This document shows positions 52,190 to 60,066 of a stretch of 64,000 nt of DNA, one piece after another. The stretch's first letter is position 1. Each line of letters opens with the position of its first letter. A program made the position numbers and the translations under genes. The DNA comes from Polaribacter sp. (GTDB lineage: Bacteria > Bacteroidota > Bacteroidia > Flavobacteriales > Flavobacteriaceae). The notes beneath the pieces were generated by a model. It did not search any database, was not told where the DNA came from, and saw only the letters and a program-made list of their open reading frames with translations. Where the stretch lies: contig DYMN01000006.1 of assembly GCA_020740485.1 (NCBI GenBank), positions 1-64,000 on the forward strand, in the 5' to 3' direction.

Positions 52190-53320
52190 TTATTTAATAA
52201 TGGCTTGTAGTTGAATTTGTAATACATCTTGATATGCTTGAGTAGGCAAGTATTTTGCTTCTTTTGTATTATATTGATAGTTAACTTGTAGTCTGGTCCA
52301 TTCGTTAAAATGGTAATTAAATCCTGCAGTCCATCTTAAGGCATGACTATTATCAACTGCAACATCATTCAATTTGTCAATACCATATGATTCATATTTG
52401 AATACAGGTTCGAATTTATCTTTAATTCTATAAAGAGCAGTTAAATAATAGCCGCTTCTTTCTGTAGAACCATCCACAACACTTACTGCTCCTCCGCAGC
52501 CACCACCAGTTGTATAGGAACCGTTATCTGTTCCAGAAATATATTCGCCTTGTAATATGAATTTTTTATATTTTACAGCTGCATCAAAGCCTAATCTGGT
52601 TCTACTGTCATCTTCTGTAGCTGTTGGAGAATCAGGTGTGAATTTACCGGTTTTATAGCTACCACCCAGAGTAAAATATTTACTGGGCGAAAAAGTTAAA
52701 CGAGCCACATACGTTTTTAAATTGTCAGACAGAGAATGAAATTCATAATCGTCGCCCATTACATCTCTTCCTTCACCGTTCATCAAGGCTAATTGATAAG
52801 TAAACACATCTTTAACCCCTTCAGAAATTTTTATTTTTTCACCTGTACTACCTGATAACATAAATCCCATATCGCGGATAGGTCCGGCTAATTCGTTTAC
52901 CACATCCGACCTATCAATAGTATAGAGTTTATGACAACCTTGCATTTGTTCTGCACCAAACGGAGCTTTAAATTGTCCAACTGCTGCTGTTAAAAATGGT
53001 TTGTATCTGTCGTAAGAAACATAAGCATCGCAAATTCCGAATCCGGCTGCAGGGGCATATTCCATGATAAAATAGTAAGAAAAATCATAAGGAATATTTC
53101 CCATCACACCCAAACGGGCACGGTTAAAGAAAAATCCACTTTGATCTAAATCGGGCGTGTGTTCTTTATTCATTCCTGTTATTGCGTATTCGTATTGTGG
53201 TTGAATAAAACCGAATATTTTTATGCCGTCTCCTTCGCCGGGACCTTCACAACCTTGTGAATAGGAAAATTGAAAAGCAATTGCAACAGCTAAAATTATT
53301 ATATATTTAATTGATTTCAT
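52190..53320 (-). CDS. Porin (phosphate-selective porin O/P type)
   Basis: Outer-membrane 376-residue barrel with signal peptide ending FSYSQ. It has the OprO/P-like opening IKIFGFIQPQYEY...DQSGFFFNRARLGVMGNIPYDFSYYFIMEYAP, then AAVGQFKAPFGAEQMQGCHKLYTIDRSDVVNELAGPIRDMGFMLSG, and ends LRWTAGFNYHFNEWTRLQVNYQYNTKE...VLQIQLQAIIK. It has unusual cysteines (QGCEGPGEGDG near the N-terminus and GGGCGGAV in a loop). Anion selectivity would suit uptake of oxyanions such as thiosulfate or tetrathionate, given the rhodanese neighbours; that is inference. Confidence 0.85.
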   Translation of the reverse strand: MKSIKYIIILAVAIAFQFSYSQGCEGPGEGDGIKIFGFIQPQYEYAITGMNKEHTPDLDQSGFFFNRARLGVMGNIPYDFSYYFIMEYAPAAGFGICDAYVSYDRYKPFLTAAVGQFKAPFGAEQMQGCHKLYTIDRSDVVNELAGPIRDMGFMLSGSTGEKIKISEGVKDVFTYQLALMNGEGRDVMGDDYEFHSLSDNLKTYVARLTFSPSKYFTLGGSYKTGKFTPDSPTATEDDSRTRLGFDAAVKYKKFILQGEYISGTDNGSYTTGGGCGGAVSVVDGSTERSGYYLTALYRIKDKFEPVFKYESYGIDKLNDVAVDNSHALRWTAGFNYHFNEWTRLQVNYQYNTKEAKYLPTQAYQDVLQIQLQAIIK

Positions 53321-53387
53321 TTTTTGTGTATTTTAAATAAAGATATTATTGATATGATTATAGTCAGGTATTAGTTTCAAATATGTT

Positions 53388-54470
53388 TTAAGGAGCAACG
53401 TATATACCATCGGTGTTGGCGCCATCTGTTTTATAATACCCGTATCCTGAACCACTGTTATAAGAACTGGCACTGCCGGCACCGCCCCATGTGACAGCTT
53501 GTAAGTTTAATGGGTCGCCTGCAACATTTGGGCTTGCTAACATATCGGTGTGAATGATACCATTTGCACCAAATGATAAACTACGGGCGTTGTTGTAACC
53601 CAAAACTTGTAACCAAGTGGTAACAATTGACGATGTTTGTCCGGTATAACAATAGGTTAACACGTTACTTGCTTCAGGATTATAATGTTTTAGATTATCA
53701 AAAGTAATATCATTCATATTGTAAGCCCCGTTAATATGTCCAAAATGGTTGTATTGGGCTACAGTCCATTTATTGATAATTTGATAATTTGATGGGGTTG
53801 TCAATACATCTACTTTAGAAACATTCCAAGGCATTGCTAAAATTGCATTTAAACGAGCATTTAAAATTTCTTGACCGGTTGTTTTACCTGTGGATAAAGT
53901 AGGACTATCAAAATCTGTTAATGTCGGTGCAGCTGTAGTTACCCAATTAGTGGTAGCATACTGCGTTGCATTAGTAGTATTCCAAGAATTTGCAGCAGTA
54001 GTAAAAGCAGGATTCCAAGATGACATTCCCCATTTTAAAAATTTAGCATTGGGATAACCAGCCATTCTTAGAATAGTAGCAGCACGTGATGCAGTTTGAC
54101 CTGAAAAACAAACCACTAAAATTTTTGTTGTTTTTTCAGCCGGTGCAGCCGTTAGAATATTTGCCAATGGAATATTTTGAGCACCCTTGATATGTCCATT
54201 ATTGAATGTAGTAGCATCTCTAATATCTATAACTGTCCAACCCGGGATGCCATAATTATTGGTAGCATCAACGATACCACTATCAGTAGTAAGTTTTGCC
54301 GGTGTAACCAAACCGTTCGAAATAGTGTTGAAATCCAAGTTATTAGCAGTCATATAGTCAACGAGTACTGAGAACTCATCGGTTGACAATTCCTCATATT
54401 TTCGGCAACTTGTGGTAACAAATAACGGTATTATTACCGCTAATAATAAAATTGAAATTATTTTTCTCAT
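53388..54470 (-). CDS. Lipoprotein with two rhodanese-like domains
   Basis: The 360-residue protein has lipoprotein signal LFVTTSCRKYEE. The first rhodanese domain (about 65-165: GWTVIDIRDATTFNNGHIKGAQNIPLANIL) has active-loop Cys in LVVCFSGQTASRAATILRMAGY. The second (about 205-320: NKWTVAQYNHFGHINGAYNMNDI) has VLTYCYTGQTSSIVTTWLQVLGY. Both loops keep Cys followed by the same GQT(A/S)S pattern, unlike ordinary TST where one domain is inactive. It heads the porin/sulfurtransferase row and is divergent from the Crp/Fnr regulator. Sulfane-sulfur relay on the cell surface is inferred. Confidence 0.8.
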   Translation of the reverse strand: MRKIISILLLAVIIPLFVTTSCRKYEELSTDEFSVLVDYMTANNLDFNTISNGLVTPAKLTTDSGIVDATNNYGIPGWTVIDIRDATTFNNGHIKGAQNIPLANILTAAPAEKTTKILVVCFSGQTASRAATILRMAGYPNAKFLKWGMSSWNPAFTTAANSWNTTNATQYATTNWVTTAAPTLTDFDSPTLSTGKTTGQEILNARLNAILAMPWNVSKVDVLTTPSNYQIINKWTVAQYNHFGHINGAYNMNDITFDNLKHYNPEASNVLTYCYTGQTSSIVTTWLQVLGYNNARSLSFGANGIIHTDMLASPNVAGDPLNLQAVTWGGAGSASSYNSGSGYGYYKTDGANTDGIYVAP

Positions 54471-54636
54471 GATGATTAAAAATTTAATTAATTGTTAATG
54501 TATTCTACTTTGCTTTGGAAATAATGAAATATTTAGAACTATTTCCGTGTACAAATTTCCGATTTATCAAAATAAAGCTCAATTTTTTGGATATGTATTA
54601 AAACAACTTTATTATTACATCCTATCAACTTTTTAA

Positions 54637-54650
54637 TTGATAAAAATCAA
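54637..54650. promoter_or_regulatory. Perfect FNR-type palindrome
   Basis: TTGATAAAAATCAA is an exact TTGAT-N4-ATCAA FNR/CRP-family box in the 217-base divergent region. It overlaps the -33 position of the regulator gene's promoter (TTG 54637-54639). An additional ATCAA half-site lies at 54624-54628. Autoregulation is likely, and control of the divergent lipoprotein gene is possible. Confidence 0.65.
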
Positions 54651-54660
54651 CTTTTTATTG

Positions 54661-54668
54661 TAAATTTG
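54661..54668 (+). promoter_or_regulatory. -7 promoter box of the Crp/Fnr gene
   Basis: TAAATTTG matches TAnnTTTG, 21 bases after the TTG inside the FNR-type palindrome and 19 bases before the ATG. Confidence 0.6.
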
Positions 54669-54687
54669 TAACCCAAATACTAGTTAT

Positions 54688-55365
54688 ATGTTAGATTGTT
54701 TAAAAGATATTCAACATCAAGAATCTTTTAATTTACTGAATAATAGCGAATTAGATGTCTTAAACCAAAATAAGATTACAGTCCATTACAAAAAAAATGA
54801 TACCATTGTCAAGCAAGGCACCTTTGTAAACAATATCTTTTTTAGTCAAAGCGGTTTGTTTAAATTGCACGTAGAAGGCAACCAAAAGAATATAATTCTG
54901 ACTTTTAAAGGAAGTAAGGTGTTTTTGGGAATTTCGAGTATTTACCATTCCACGGGGATGCATTTGTACTCCGTAACGGCGCTGGAAGATTGCATTGTGG
55001 ATATGTATGATATGTCAGCGTTTAAGCAAGTACTTCAAACTAATGTGGCATTTGCCAATGAGATTCTAAAGTATGTCAATCACAATTCCGGTAGAATTTT
55101 CCGTCGTTTTATTAATATGACTGAAAAAAATGCACGCGGGAAAGTGGCAAATATGATATTATGTCTTTCCAATAGTGTTTACTTCAGTCCTGAATATACC
55201 TTAAATATTACAAGAAAGGAAATGGCAGATTTTTTAGGGATTTCTATGGAAAATATTGTGCGTATTCTCAAAGAATTTAAAAATGACGGATTGGTAATAG
55301 TGGAAGGGAAGCGAATTCAGATAATTAATGCTGATTCTTTAATTAAGGTATATGATTTCGGGTGA
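54688..55365 (+). CDS. Crp/Fnr-family transcriptional regulator
   Basis: The 225-residue protein has a cyclic-nucleotide-binding-type beta barrel at residues 20-120 (ITVHYKKNDTIVKQGTFVNNIFFSQSGLFKLHVEGNQKNIILTFKGSKVFLGISSIY). After the dimer helix comes a HTH_Crp domain (TRKEMADFLGISMENIVRILKEFKNDGLVIVEGKRIQI). It lacks the N-terminal cysteine cluster of FNR, so it does not carry an FNR-type Fe-S site; effector and redox role are unknown. The recognition helix (MENIVRILKEF) is compatible with TTGAT half-sites. It is divergent from the rhodanese lipoprotein and convergent with the multiheme cytochrome. Confidence 0.9.
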   Translation: MLDCLKDIQHQESFNLLNNSELDVLNQNKITVHYKKNDTIVKQGTFVNNIFFSQSGLFKLHVEGNQKNIILTFKGSKVFLGISSIYHSTGMHLYSVTALEDCIVDMYDMSAFKQVLQTNVAFANEILKYVNHNSGRIFRRFINMTEKNARGKVANMILCLSNSVYFSPEYTLNITRKEMADFLGISMENIVRILKEFKNDGLVIVEGKRIQIINADSLIKVYDFG

Positions 55366-55377
55366 TTCGGACTTAAA

Positions 55378-55408
55378 GTAAGGGTTTGACTAACAGTCAA
55401 GCCCTTAC
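55378..55408. terminator. Hairpin between the convergent regulator and cytochrome genes
   Basis: Perfect stem GTAAGGGTTTGAC/GTCAAGCCCTTAC with one G-U pair and a five-base loop, but only a weak T run. It probably ends transcripts from both sides. Confidence 0.6.
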
Positions 55409-55427
55409 TCTTCCAACCCATACTCTG

Positions 55428-57206
55428 TTAAGGAATGATACATTTTTTGGTTCTGTTTTTCAGCATTTTTTGGTATTCTCCTTCAACCATTCTGTTTAAA
55501 AAAGCCTTATCTTTTCCGTGACATTCAATACAAGCCCCTACTTGCAGCATCTTTTTTTGGTCTTTTAAATCCAAAGGTTTTAGATAATCGTGTGCAGAAT
55601 AGGTTTTTTTTGGATTTACATCTTTTAAAAATCCGATCCAAGCATCTTGTGGCAATCCGTCCTGTGGCGCATCGGCGTAATAGGAATCAAATTTCCATTG
55701 AGCTTTGCTGTTTTTAACTTCATAGATTAATTTGCCACGTCCAAAACCCAGTGCTTGCGGATTATTGTGGCAGGAGGCACAGTCTCGAACTTCTTTTGTA
55801 GTAGTATGGGCAGCATTGGGTGCATACCAGCGGATAAATTTTTCAACAAACTTTTTGTTTTCATCAGGAAATTTTGAGGCATCCAAGGTCATGATCATAC
55901 CCGGAATGGTAGGCACGTATTCTTTGGTTTTACCGGCGGCACTAACTCCTATCGTAGGTGGCAAGTAACCAAATTCGGCGATGTGTTCTACCCAACGTCC
56001 TTTAATTTGGTCCTTATTAGTTAAAGTTGGATCAAAATCGGTATGACAACCTATACAAGTGGGAGACCAAGCTGTGTGACACATACTGCAAGAAAGGCTA
56101 TTATGCACTTCATCTCGTTTACAAGCTGAGGATATTTTGAATTCTTTTTTTGATATTTTGGAGGTGAGATATCCGTTTCCTTCTTTATCAACTCTGGTAT
56201 TAACTAATGGTATATTATTTTTTTCTGTAACAACAAATGAATAATGAGGATTCTTATAGCCACGCAACGCATAATCTTTTACAGAAATATAATCCATTTT
56301 AGCAGTCTTTTTCTGAAATTTTCCTTGGGGATGACAATCTTTACATTGAATCTTTACGGCTTGCGCTTCGTGTTTATACAAGGTGCCATCACCCATAATT
56401 TCTTGTGAGGTATGGCAATCTATACATTGCATTCCTAAGGTATGGTGTACATCAGGCGTTGTTTTTTCAAAGATACGTCCATCCATCAATTCGCGATACC
56501 CTTTTTTACCTTTTACATCTTCCGACGTGTAAAGGGTTTCGCTCCAACCCTCGTAATTGGTAGATATTCTACCGGAACGGCTGTGGCATCCGAAACACTT
56601 GTCATTGCCAACATTGAGATTGATTTGCGGGTGTATGTTGTCGTGAATATTGGGTTTAGCCCCATTTTCATAGTTTAAATGGCACGCCAAACATCCACCG
56701 CCACGTGTAAGCTCTGTAACTTCTGCATACTGTTTTTTTTCATTGCCCAAATGACAAGTTCCACATTTGTTTTTCAAATGCACGTCTGCTGCCGTATGTT
56801 TCAAATGGGCTATATAAAAAAGTGAATCGGTGTGATGCACTTCTTCAAAGAGAAACTTATCCACGCTTACAATTCCACTGTTAGTGGTCATCAGCGATTT
56901 GCTGATTCTTTCATATTCATTGGCGTGGCACTGTGCTGTGGCACAAGTTTGTTGGGCATTTTGCAAGTTACCGGGAATGAGAATCATGCCTTTGTGCGCT
57001 TCGTCTTTATCGCTAGATTTTGTGTTTCCCAAATGACAAGCAGCACAACCTATGGTCTTTGGGTCGTGATATTTACTGAAACCACTCATTTCTGCATGAC
57101 AAGAGGTGCATGACTCACCTTGAGCCATAGCTGTGTAATCTCCTTTATTTTTTTTACAACTCGAGAGAATAATTAGTAGCAGTAATATGTAGTAAGTGGA
57201 TTTCAA
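55428..57206 (-). CDS. Multiheme c-type cytochrome lipoprotein
   Basis: The 592-residue protein begins at a TTG (MKSTYYILLLLIILSSCKK), a lipoprotein signal. I count 11 CxxCH heme sites in order (CTSCH, CAACH, CGTCH, CLACH, CFGCH, CIDCH, CKDCH, CSMCH, CIGCH, CASCH, CIECH) plus one CATAQCH (CX4CH) that could bind a twelfth. Distant His residues supply axial ligands. It resembles multiheme cytochromes of the tetrathionate/hydroxylamine reductase and cytochrome c3 type, but no specific subfamily could be fixed. With the adjoining rhodanese genes, a role in extracytoplasmic sulfur electron transfer is inferred. A minisatellite lies five bases upstream of the start. Confidence 0.85.
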   Translation of the reverse strand: MKSTYYILLLLIILSSCKKNKGDYTAMAQGESCTSCHAEMSGFSKYHDPKTIGCAACHLGNTKSSDKDEAHKGMILIPGNLQNAQQTCATAQCHANEYERISKSLMTTNSGIVSVDKFLFEEVHHTDSLFYIAHLKHTAADVHLKNKCGTCHLGNEKKQYAEVTELTRGGGCLACHLNYENGAKPNIHDNIHPQINLNVGNDKCFGCHSRSGRISTNYEGWSETLYTSEDVKGKKGYRELMDGRIFEKTTPDVHHTLGMQCIDCHTSQEIMGDGTLYKHEAQAVKIQCKDCHPQGKFQKKTAKMDYISVKDYALRGYKNPHYSFVVTEKNNIPLVNTRVDKEGNGYLTSKISKKEFKISSACKRDEVHNSLSCSMCHTAWSPTCIGCHTDFDPTLTNKDQIKGRWVEHIAEFGYLPPTIGVSAAGKTKEYVPTIPGMIMTLDASKFPDENKKFVEKFIRWYAPNAAHTTTKEVRDCASCHNNPQALGFGRGKLIYEVKNSKAQWKFDSYYADAPQDGLPQDAWIGFLKDVNPKKTYSAHDYLKPLDLKDQKKMLQVGACIECHGKDKAFLNRMVEGEYQKMLKNRTKKCIIP

Positions 57207-57211
57207 ATTTT

Positions 57212-57346
57212 GATGAAGTTGATGCTGTTGATACTATTGATGCTGTTGATGCTGTTGATGCTGTTGATGCTGTTGATACTATTGATGCTGTTGATGCTGT
57301 TGATGCTATTGATGCTATTGATACTGTTGATACTATTGATACTGCT
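57212..57346. repeat. 9-bp minisatellite (15 units of GATGCTGTT-like)
   Basis: Fifteen tandem 9-base units occur without indels: GATGAAGTT, GATGCTGTT, GATACTATT, four GATGCTGTT, GATACTATT, two GATGCTGTT, two GATGCTATT, GATACTGTT, GATACTATT, GATACTGCT. It lies between dgt and the cytochrome gene. On the minus strand it is the sequence immediately 5' of the cytochrome's TTG. ORFs through it (Ser-Thr-Ala or Leu-Met repeats) are by-products. Confidence 0.9.
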
Positions 57347-57425
57347 TGCACTGAGCGTAGTCGAAGTGTTGATACTTGCACCTAACTTGCATGCCCTTAG
57401 CGAAGCCGAAGTGTCGAAGTGTTGA
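57347..57425. repeat. Dispersed repeat (GAGCGTAGTCGAAGTG family)
   Basis: CACTGAGCGTAGTCGAAGTG, then GCGAAGCCGAAGTGTCGAAG, is of the same kind as the element at 15600-15645. Non-coding, between the minisatellite and the dgt stop. Confidence 0.55.
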
Positions 57426-57447
57426 TAAAACTAAAAACAGTAATATT

Positions 57448-58773
57448 CTACTTGATTTTTTTATGCAATGCAATAGCATTCCTGTCACTCATTCCGGCAA
57501 TAAAAGTGCAAATTCCCAGCAGTCTTTCATAAAGATTGTCTTTTTGATAATGAAATTCTTCCGGCAAAAGGGCTAAAACCAATTTGTCGAAACCGGTGGT
57601 TTTGCCTTCGTAATCATTATTTACGGCTGTAGTAAAAACATCTAATAAATCTGTCAATACGTGATAACCGGTTATTTCCTTTTCAATTACTTCTTTTGAA
57701 CGATACATCTTTTCGATGCTAATATCTAATATATCATCTAATTGGGCTTCGTATTTGCATTTATCGAGCAATGAATGTTCGAATATACCCTCCAGAATTG
57801 CTTCTTCTTGATCAATAAAAACTTTAACGGCTTCATCTATCAAAGATTGAATTGCCAAGGCACGCAAGTAGCTCACACGATCTTTTTGAGTTTTCAATCC
57901 GTAATATTTTTCTGTAATTAAGTTATTGCGAACCAAGTTCAGTAAATATTCCAAGGCTTTATCTTCGGGAATCAGCCCCAAATTGATTCCGTCTTCAAAG
58001 TCAATGATGCTGTAACAAATATCGTCGGCAGCTTCTACTAAATAAGCTAAAGGATGTCGATAAAAACCGAGTTCCTCTTCTCGAATGGATTTTAATCCCA
58101 ATTCTGTTGCTACCTCTTTTAAAAAGGCTTGATCTTTGTAAAAAACACCAAATTTTTTTTCAGCGATATGTTTGGTTTTCTTAACCGGAACGGACAATTT
58201 GGGATATTTCATAAAGGCACCCAAGGTAGCATAGGACAAACGCAATCCTCCTATGATTCCCTCTCTGCTTTCCGTGAGAATACGGAATCCGTTAGCATTA
58301 CCTTCAAAACTGACTAAATCTTGCCATTGGGTTTCATTGAGATGCAATTTGTATTTCCTACCGTTGCCATTGAGAAAAAAATCGCCCATAGCTCTTTCGC
58401 CACTATGCCCAAAAGGTGGATTACCTATATCGTGCGCTAAGGCGGCAGCGGCTACAACAGCTCCAAAATCATTGGTTTTAAAGCCGTTTTCTAACAAATC
58501 GGGATGTTTTTTCAATAATTTTTGCCCTACAATTCTTCCTAAAGAACGTCCTACAACACTAACTTCCAAACTATGGGTCAAACGTGTATGTACAAAGTCA
58601 ACATCAGACAAAGGCACTACTTGCGTTTTGTTCTGCAAGCTGCGAAAATGGTCGGAAAATACGATACGATCATAATCCACTTCAAAACCCAAACGGGTTT
58701 CATCTTGCATCAATCGTGGACGTGATTCTTTGTCACCAAAACGTTTTAAAGATAGAAGTTGTTGCCAATCCAT
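57448..58773 (-). CDS. dgt: Deoxyguanosinetriphosphate triphosphohydrolase-like protein
   Basis: HD-domain enzyme that hydrolyses dNTP to nucleoside and triphosphate. The 441-residue protein has RTRLTHSLEVSVVGRSLG-like H (VHTRLTHSLEVS), the HD pair AALAHDIGNPPFGHSGERAM, YLVEAADDICYSIIDFEDGI (final metal Asp) and a helical C-terminus. It corresponds to the dNTPase clade found in Bacteroidota. The downstream intergenic region contains the minisatellite. Confidence 0.92.
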   Translation of the reverse strand: MDWQQLLSLKRFGDKESRPRLMQDETRLGFEVDYDRIVFSDHFRSLQNKTQVVPLSDVDFVHTRLTHSLEVSVVGRSLGRIVGQKLLKKHPDLLENGFKTNDFGAVVAAAALAHDIGNPPFGHSGERAMGDFFLNGNGRKYKLHLNETQWQDLVSFEGNANGFRILTESREGIIGGLRLSYATLGAFMKYPKLSVPVKKTKHIAEKKFGVFYKDQAFLKEVATELGLKSIREEELGFYRHPLAYLVEAADDICYSIIDFEDGINLGLIPEDKALEYLLNLVRNNLITEKYYGLKTQKDRVSYLRALAIQSLIDEAVKVFIDQEEAILEGIFEHSLLDKCKYEAQLDDILDISIEKMYRSKEVIEKEITGYHVLTDLLDVFTTAVNNDYEGKTTGFDKLVLALLPEEFHYQKDNLYERLLGICTFIAGMSDRNAIALHKKIK

Positions 58774-58935
58774 GAAATGAGATTTTAAAGTACAAAAGTA
58801 AGTTTTTTGTGGTGTTTATTCGACTTTTATATAAAGTTTATCATTACAAATAATGTGAAAATTTGGTATTCAACTCAATCGATTTAGTTGGAAATAAATT
58901 AGATTCTTTTTAAGAATTGATCCGCTAATTTAGCC

Positions 58936-58943
58936 TATCTTTG
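58936..58943 (+). promoter_or_regulatory. -7 promoter box of the threonine dehydrogenase-like gene
   Basis: TATCTTTG matches TAnnTTTG; a TTG lies 16 bases upstream. The track start (58941) overlaps this box, which supports the later ATG at 58971. Confidence 0.55.
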
Positions 58944-58970
58944 CCTATAATTTTAATAAAATCGGAACAC

Positions 58971-59903
58971 ATGTCTGAAAAAATATTAGTAATAGGAGCT
59001 TGCGGACAAATAGGGTCGGAGCTTACTATGAAATTGCGTGAAAAATATGGGAATCAAAACGTCATTGCCTCTGACATCAGAGAAGGAAATGATGAACTGA
59101 TGAATTCCGGCCCCTTTGAATTTATTGACGCCACAGACAAAGCTTCAATTTTGATGGTCATTCACAAGTATGGTATTACTACGATTTATCTGATGGCAGC
59201 AATGCTTTCTGCCACCGCAGAAAAACAACCCAAAAAAGCTTGGGACATCAACATGAACACCTTGTTGTACATATTGGATTTTGCCAAAGAAAAAATAATC
59301 AGCAAAATATATTGGCCCAGTTCCATTGCTGTATTTGGTGAAACCACCCCAAGAATTGACACCCCGCAACAAACCATTTTAGAACCGGCTACCGTTTACG
59401 GAATCAGTAAATTAGCAGGAGAAAGATGGTGTGCCTACTATCATCAAAAATTTGGAGTAGATGTGCGTACCTTACGTTATCCGGGAATCATTAGTTGGAA
59501 AACGCCACCCGGTGGTGGTACTACAGATTATGCGGTAGAGATATTTCATAAAGCATTATCCGATGGTAAATACGAATGTTTTTTAAGTGCTGAAACTACA
59601 TTACCTATGATGTATATGGACGATGCACTCAAAGCTACCTTAGATGTGATGGACGGACCAAAATTTGACACTTATATTGCTTATAATGTAGCTGCCGTTA
59701 GTTTTAATCCCAAAGAACTAACATCAGAAATTCAGAAACACTTACCCAATTTTACCATTAGTTACAAACCTGATTTTCGGCAAAAAATTGCCGATACCTG
59801 GCCACAAACCATCAACGATTCGTTGGCACGTAAGGAATGGAGTTGGAAACACGAATACGAAACATCAGATTTGGTAAGTGTAATGTTGGAAAATTTGAAG
59901 TAA
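58971..59903 (+). CDS. L-threonine 3-dehydrogenase-like NAD-dependent epimerase/dehydratase
   Basis: The start is set at the ATG giving MSEKILVIGACGQIGSELTMKL, because the earlier track start lies inside the promoter. The 310-residue extended SDR has GxxGxxG (GACGQIGSEL), SSIAVFGETTPR, YGISKLAGERWCAYYHQKFGVDVRTLRYPGIISWKTPPGGGTTDYAVEI and a TLPMMYMDDAL segment, matching the GalE-like threonine dehydrogenases known in Bacteroidota. It oxidises threonine to 2-amino-3-ketobutyrate. The next gene on the strand is the alpha-oxoamine synthase that would use that product. Confidence 0.85.
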   Translation: MSEKILVIGACGQIGSELTMKLREKYGNQNVIASDIREGNDELMNSGPFEFIDATDKASILMVIHKYGITTIYLMAAMLSATAEKQPKKAWDINMNTLLYILDFAKEKIISKIYWPSSIAVFGETTPRIDTPQQTILEPATVYGISKLAGERWCAYYHQKFGVDVRTLRYPGIISWKTPPGGGTTDYAVEIFHKALSDGKYECFLSAETTLPMMYMDDALKATLDVMDGPKFDTYIAYNVAAVSFNPKELTSEIQKHLPNFTISYKPDFRQKIADTWPQTINDSLARKEWSWKHEYETSDLVSVMLENLK

Positions 59904-60001
59904 ACCGCCTAAAGAGCTTTACAAAAATCGGTAAAAATCGGTTTGTAAGTGTTTTCAGCGTTATAAGTTACATTTACTACAATTTATTATTAACATTTTT
60001 G

Positions 60002-60009
60002 TAATTTTG
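60002..60009 (+). promoter_or_regulatory. Candidate -7 box of the alpha-oxoamine synthase gene
   Basis: TAATTTTG matches TAnnTTTG and leaves a leader of about 50 bases, so the gene can be expressed separately from the SDR gene. Confidence 0.4.
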
Positions 60010-60066
60010 CGAACTAATTTTAACCGTTAAGTGGTAATTACTTAACCTTTATTTAAATACAATAAA

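Noticed and set aside
57212-57346. Possible CRISPR array
   Set aside because: Units are 9 bases, contiguous and without spacers; no cas genes nearby.
57154-57425. ORFs on both strands through the 9-bp array (Ser-Thr-Ala and Leu-Met repeats)
   Set aside because: They are direct translations of the tandem repeat, overlap the cytochrome start, and have no start signals of their own.
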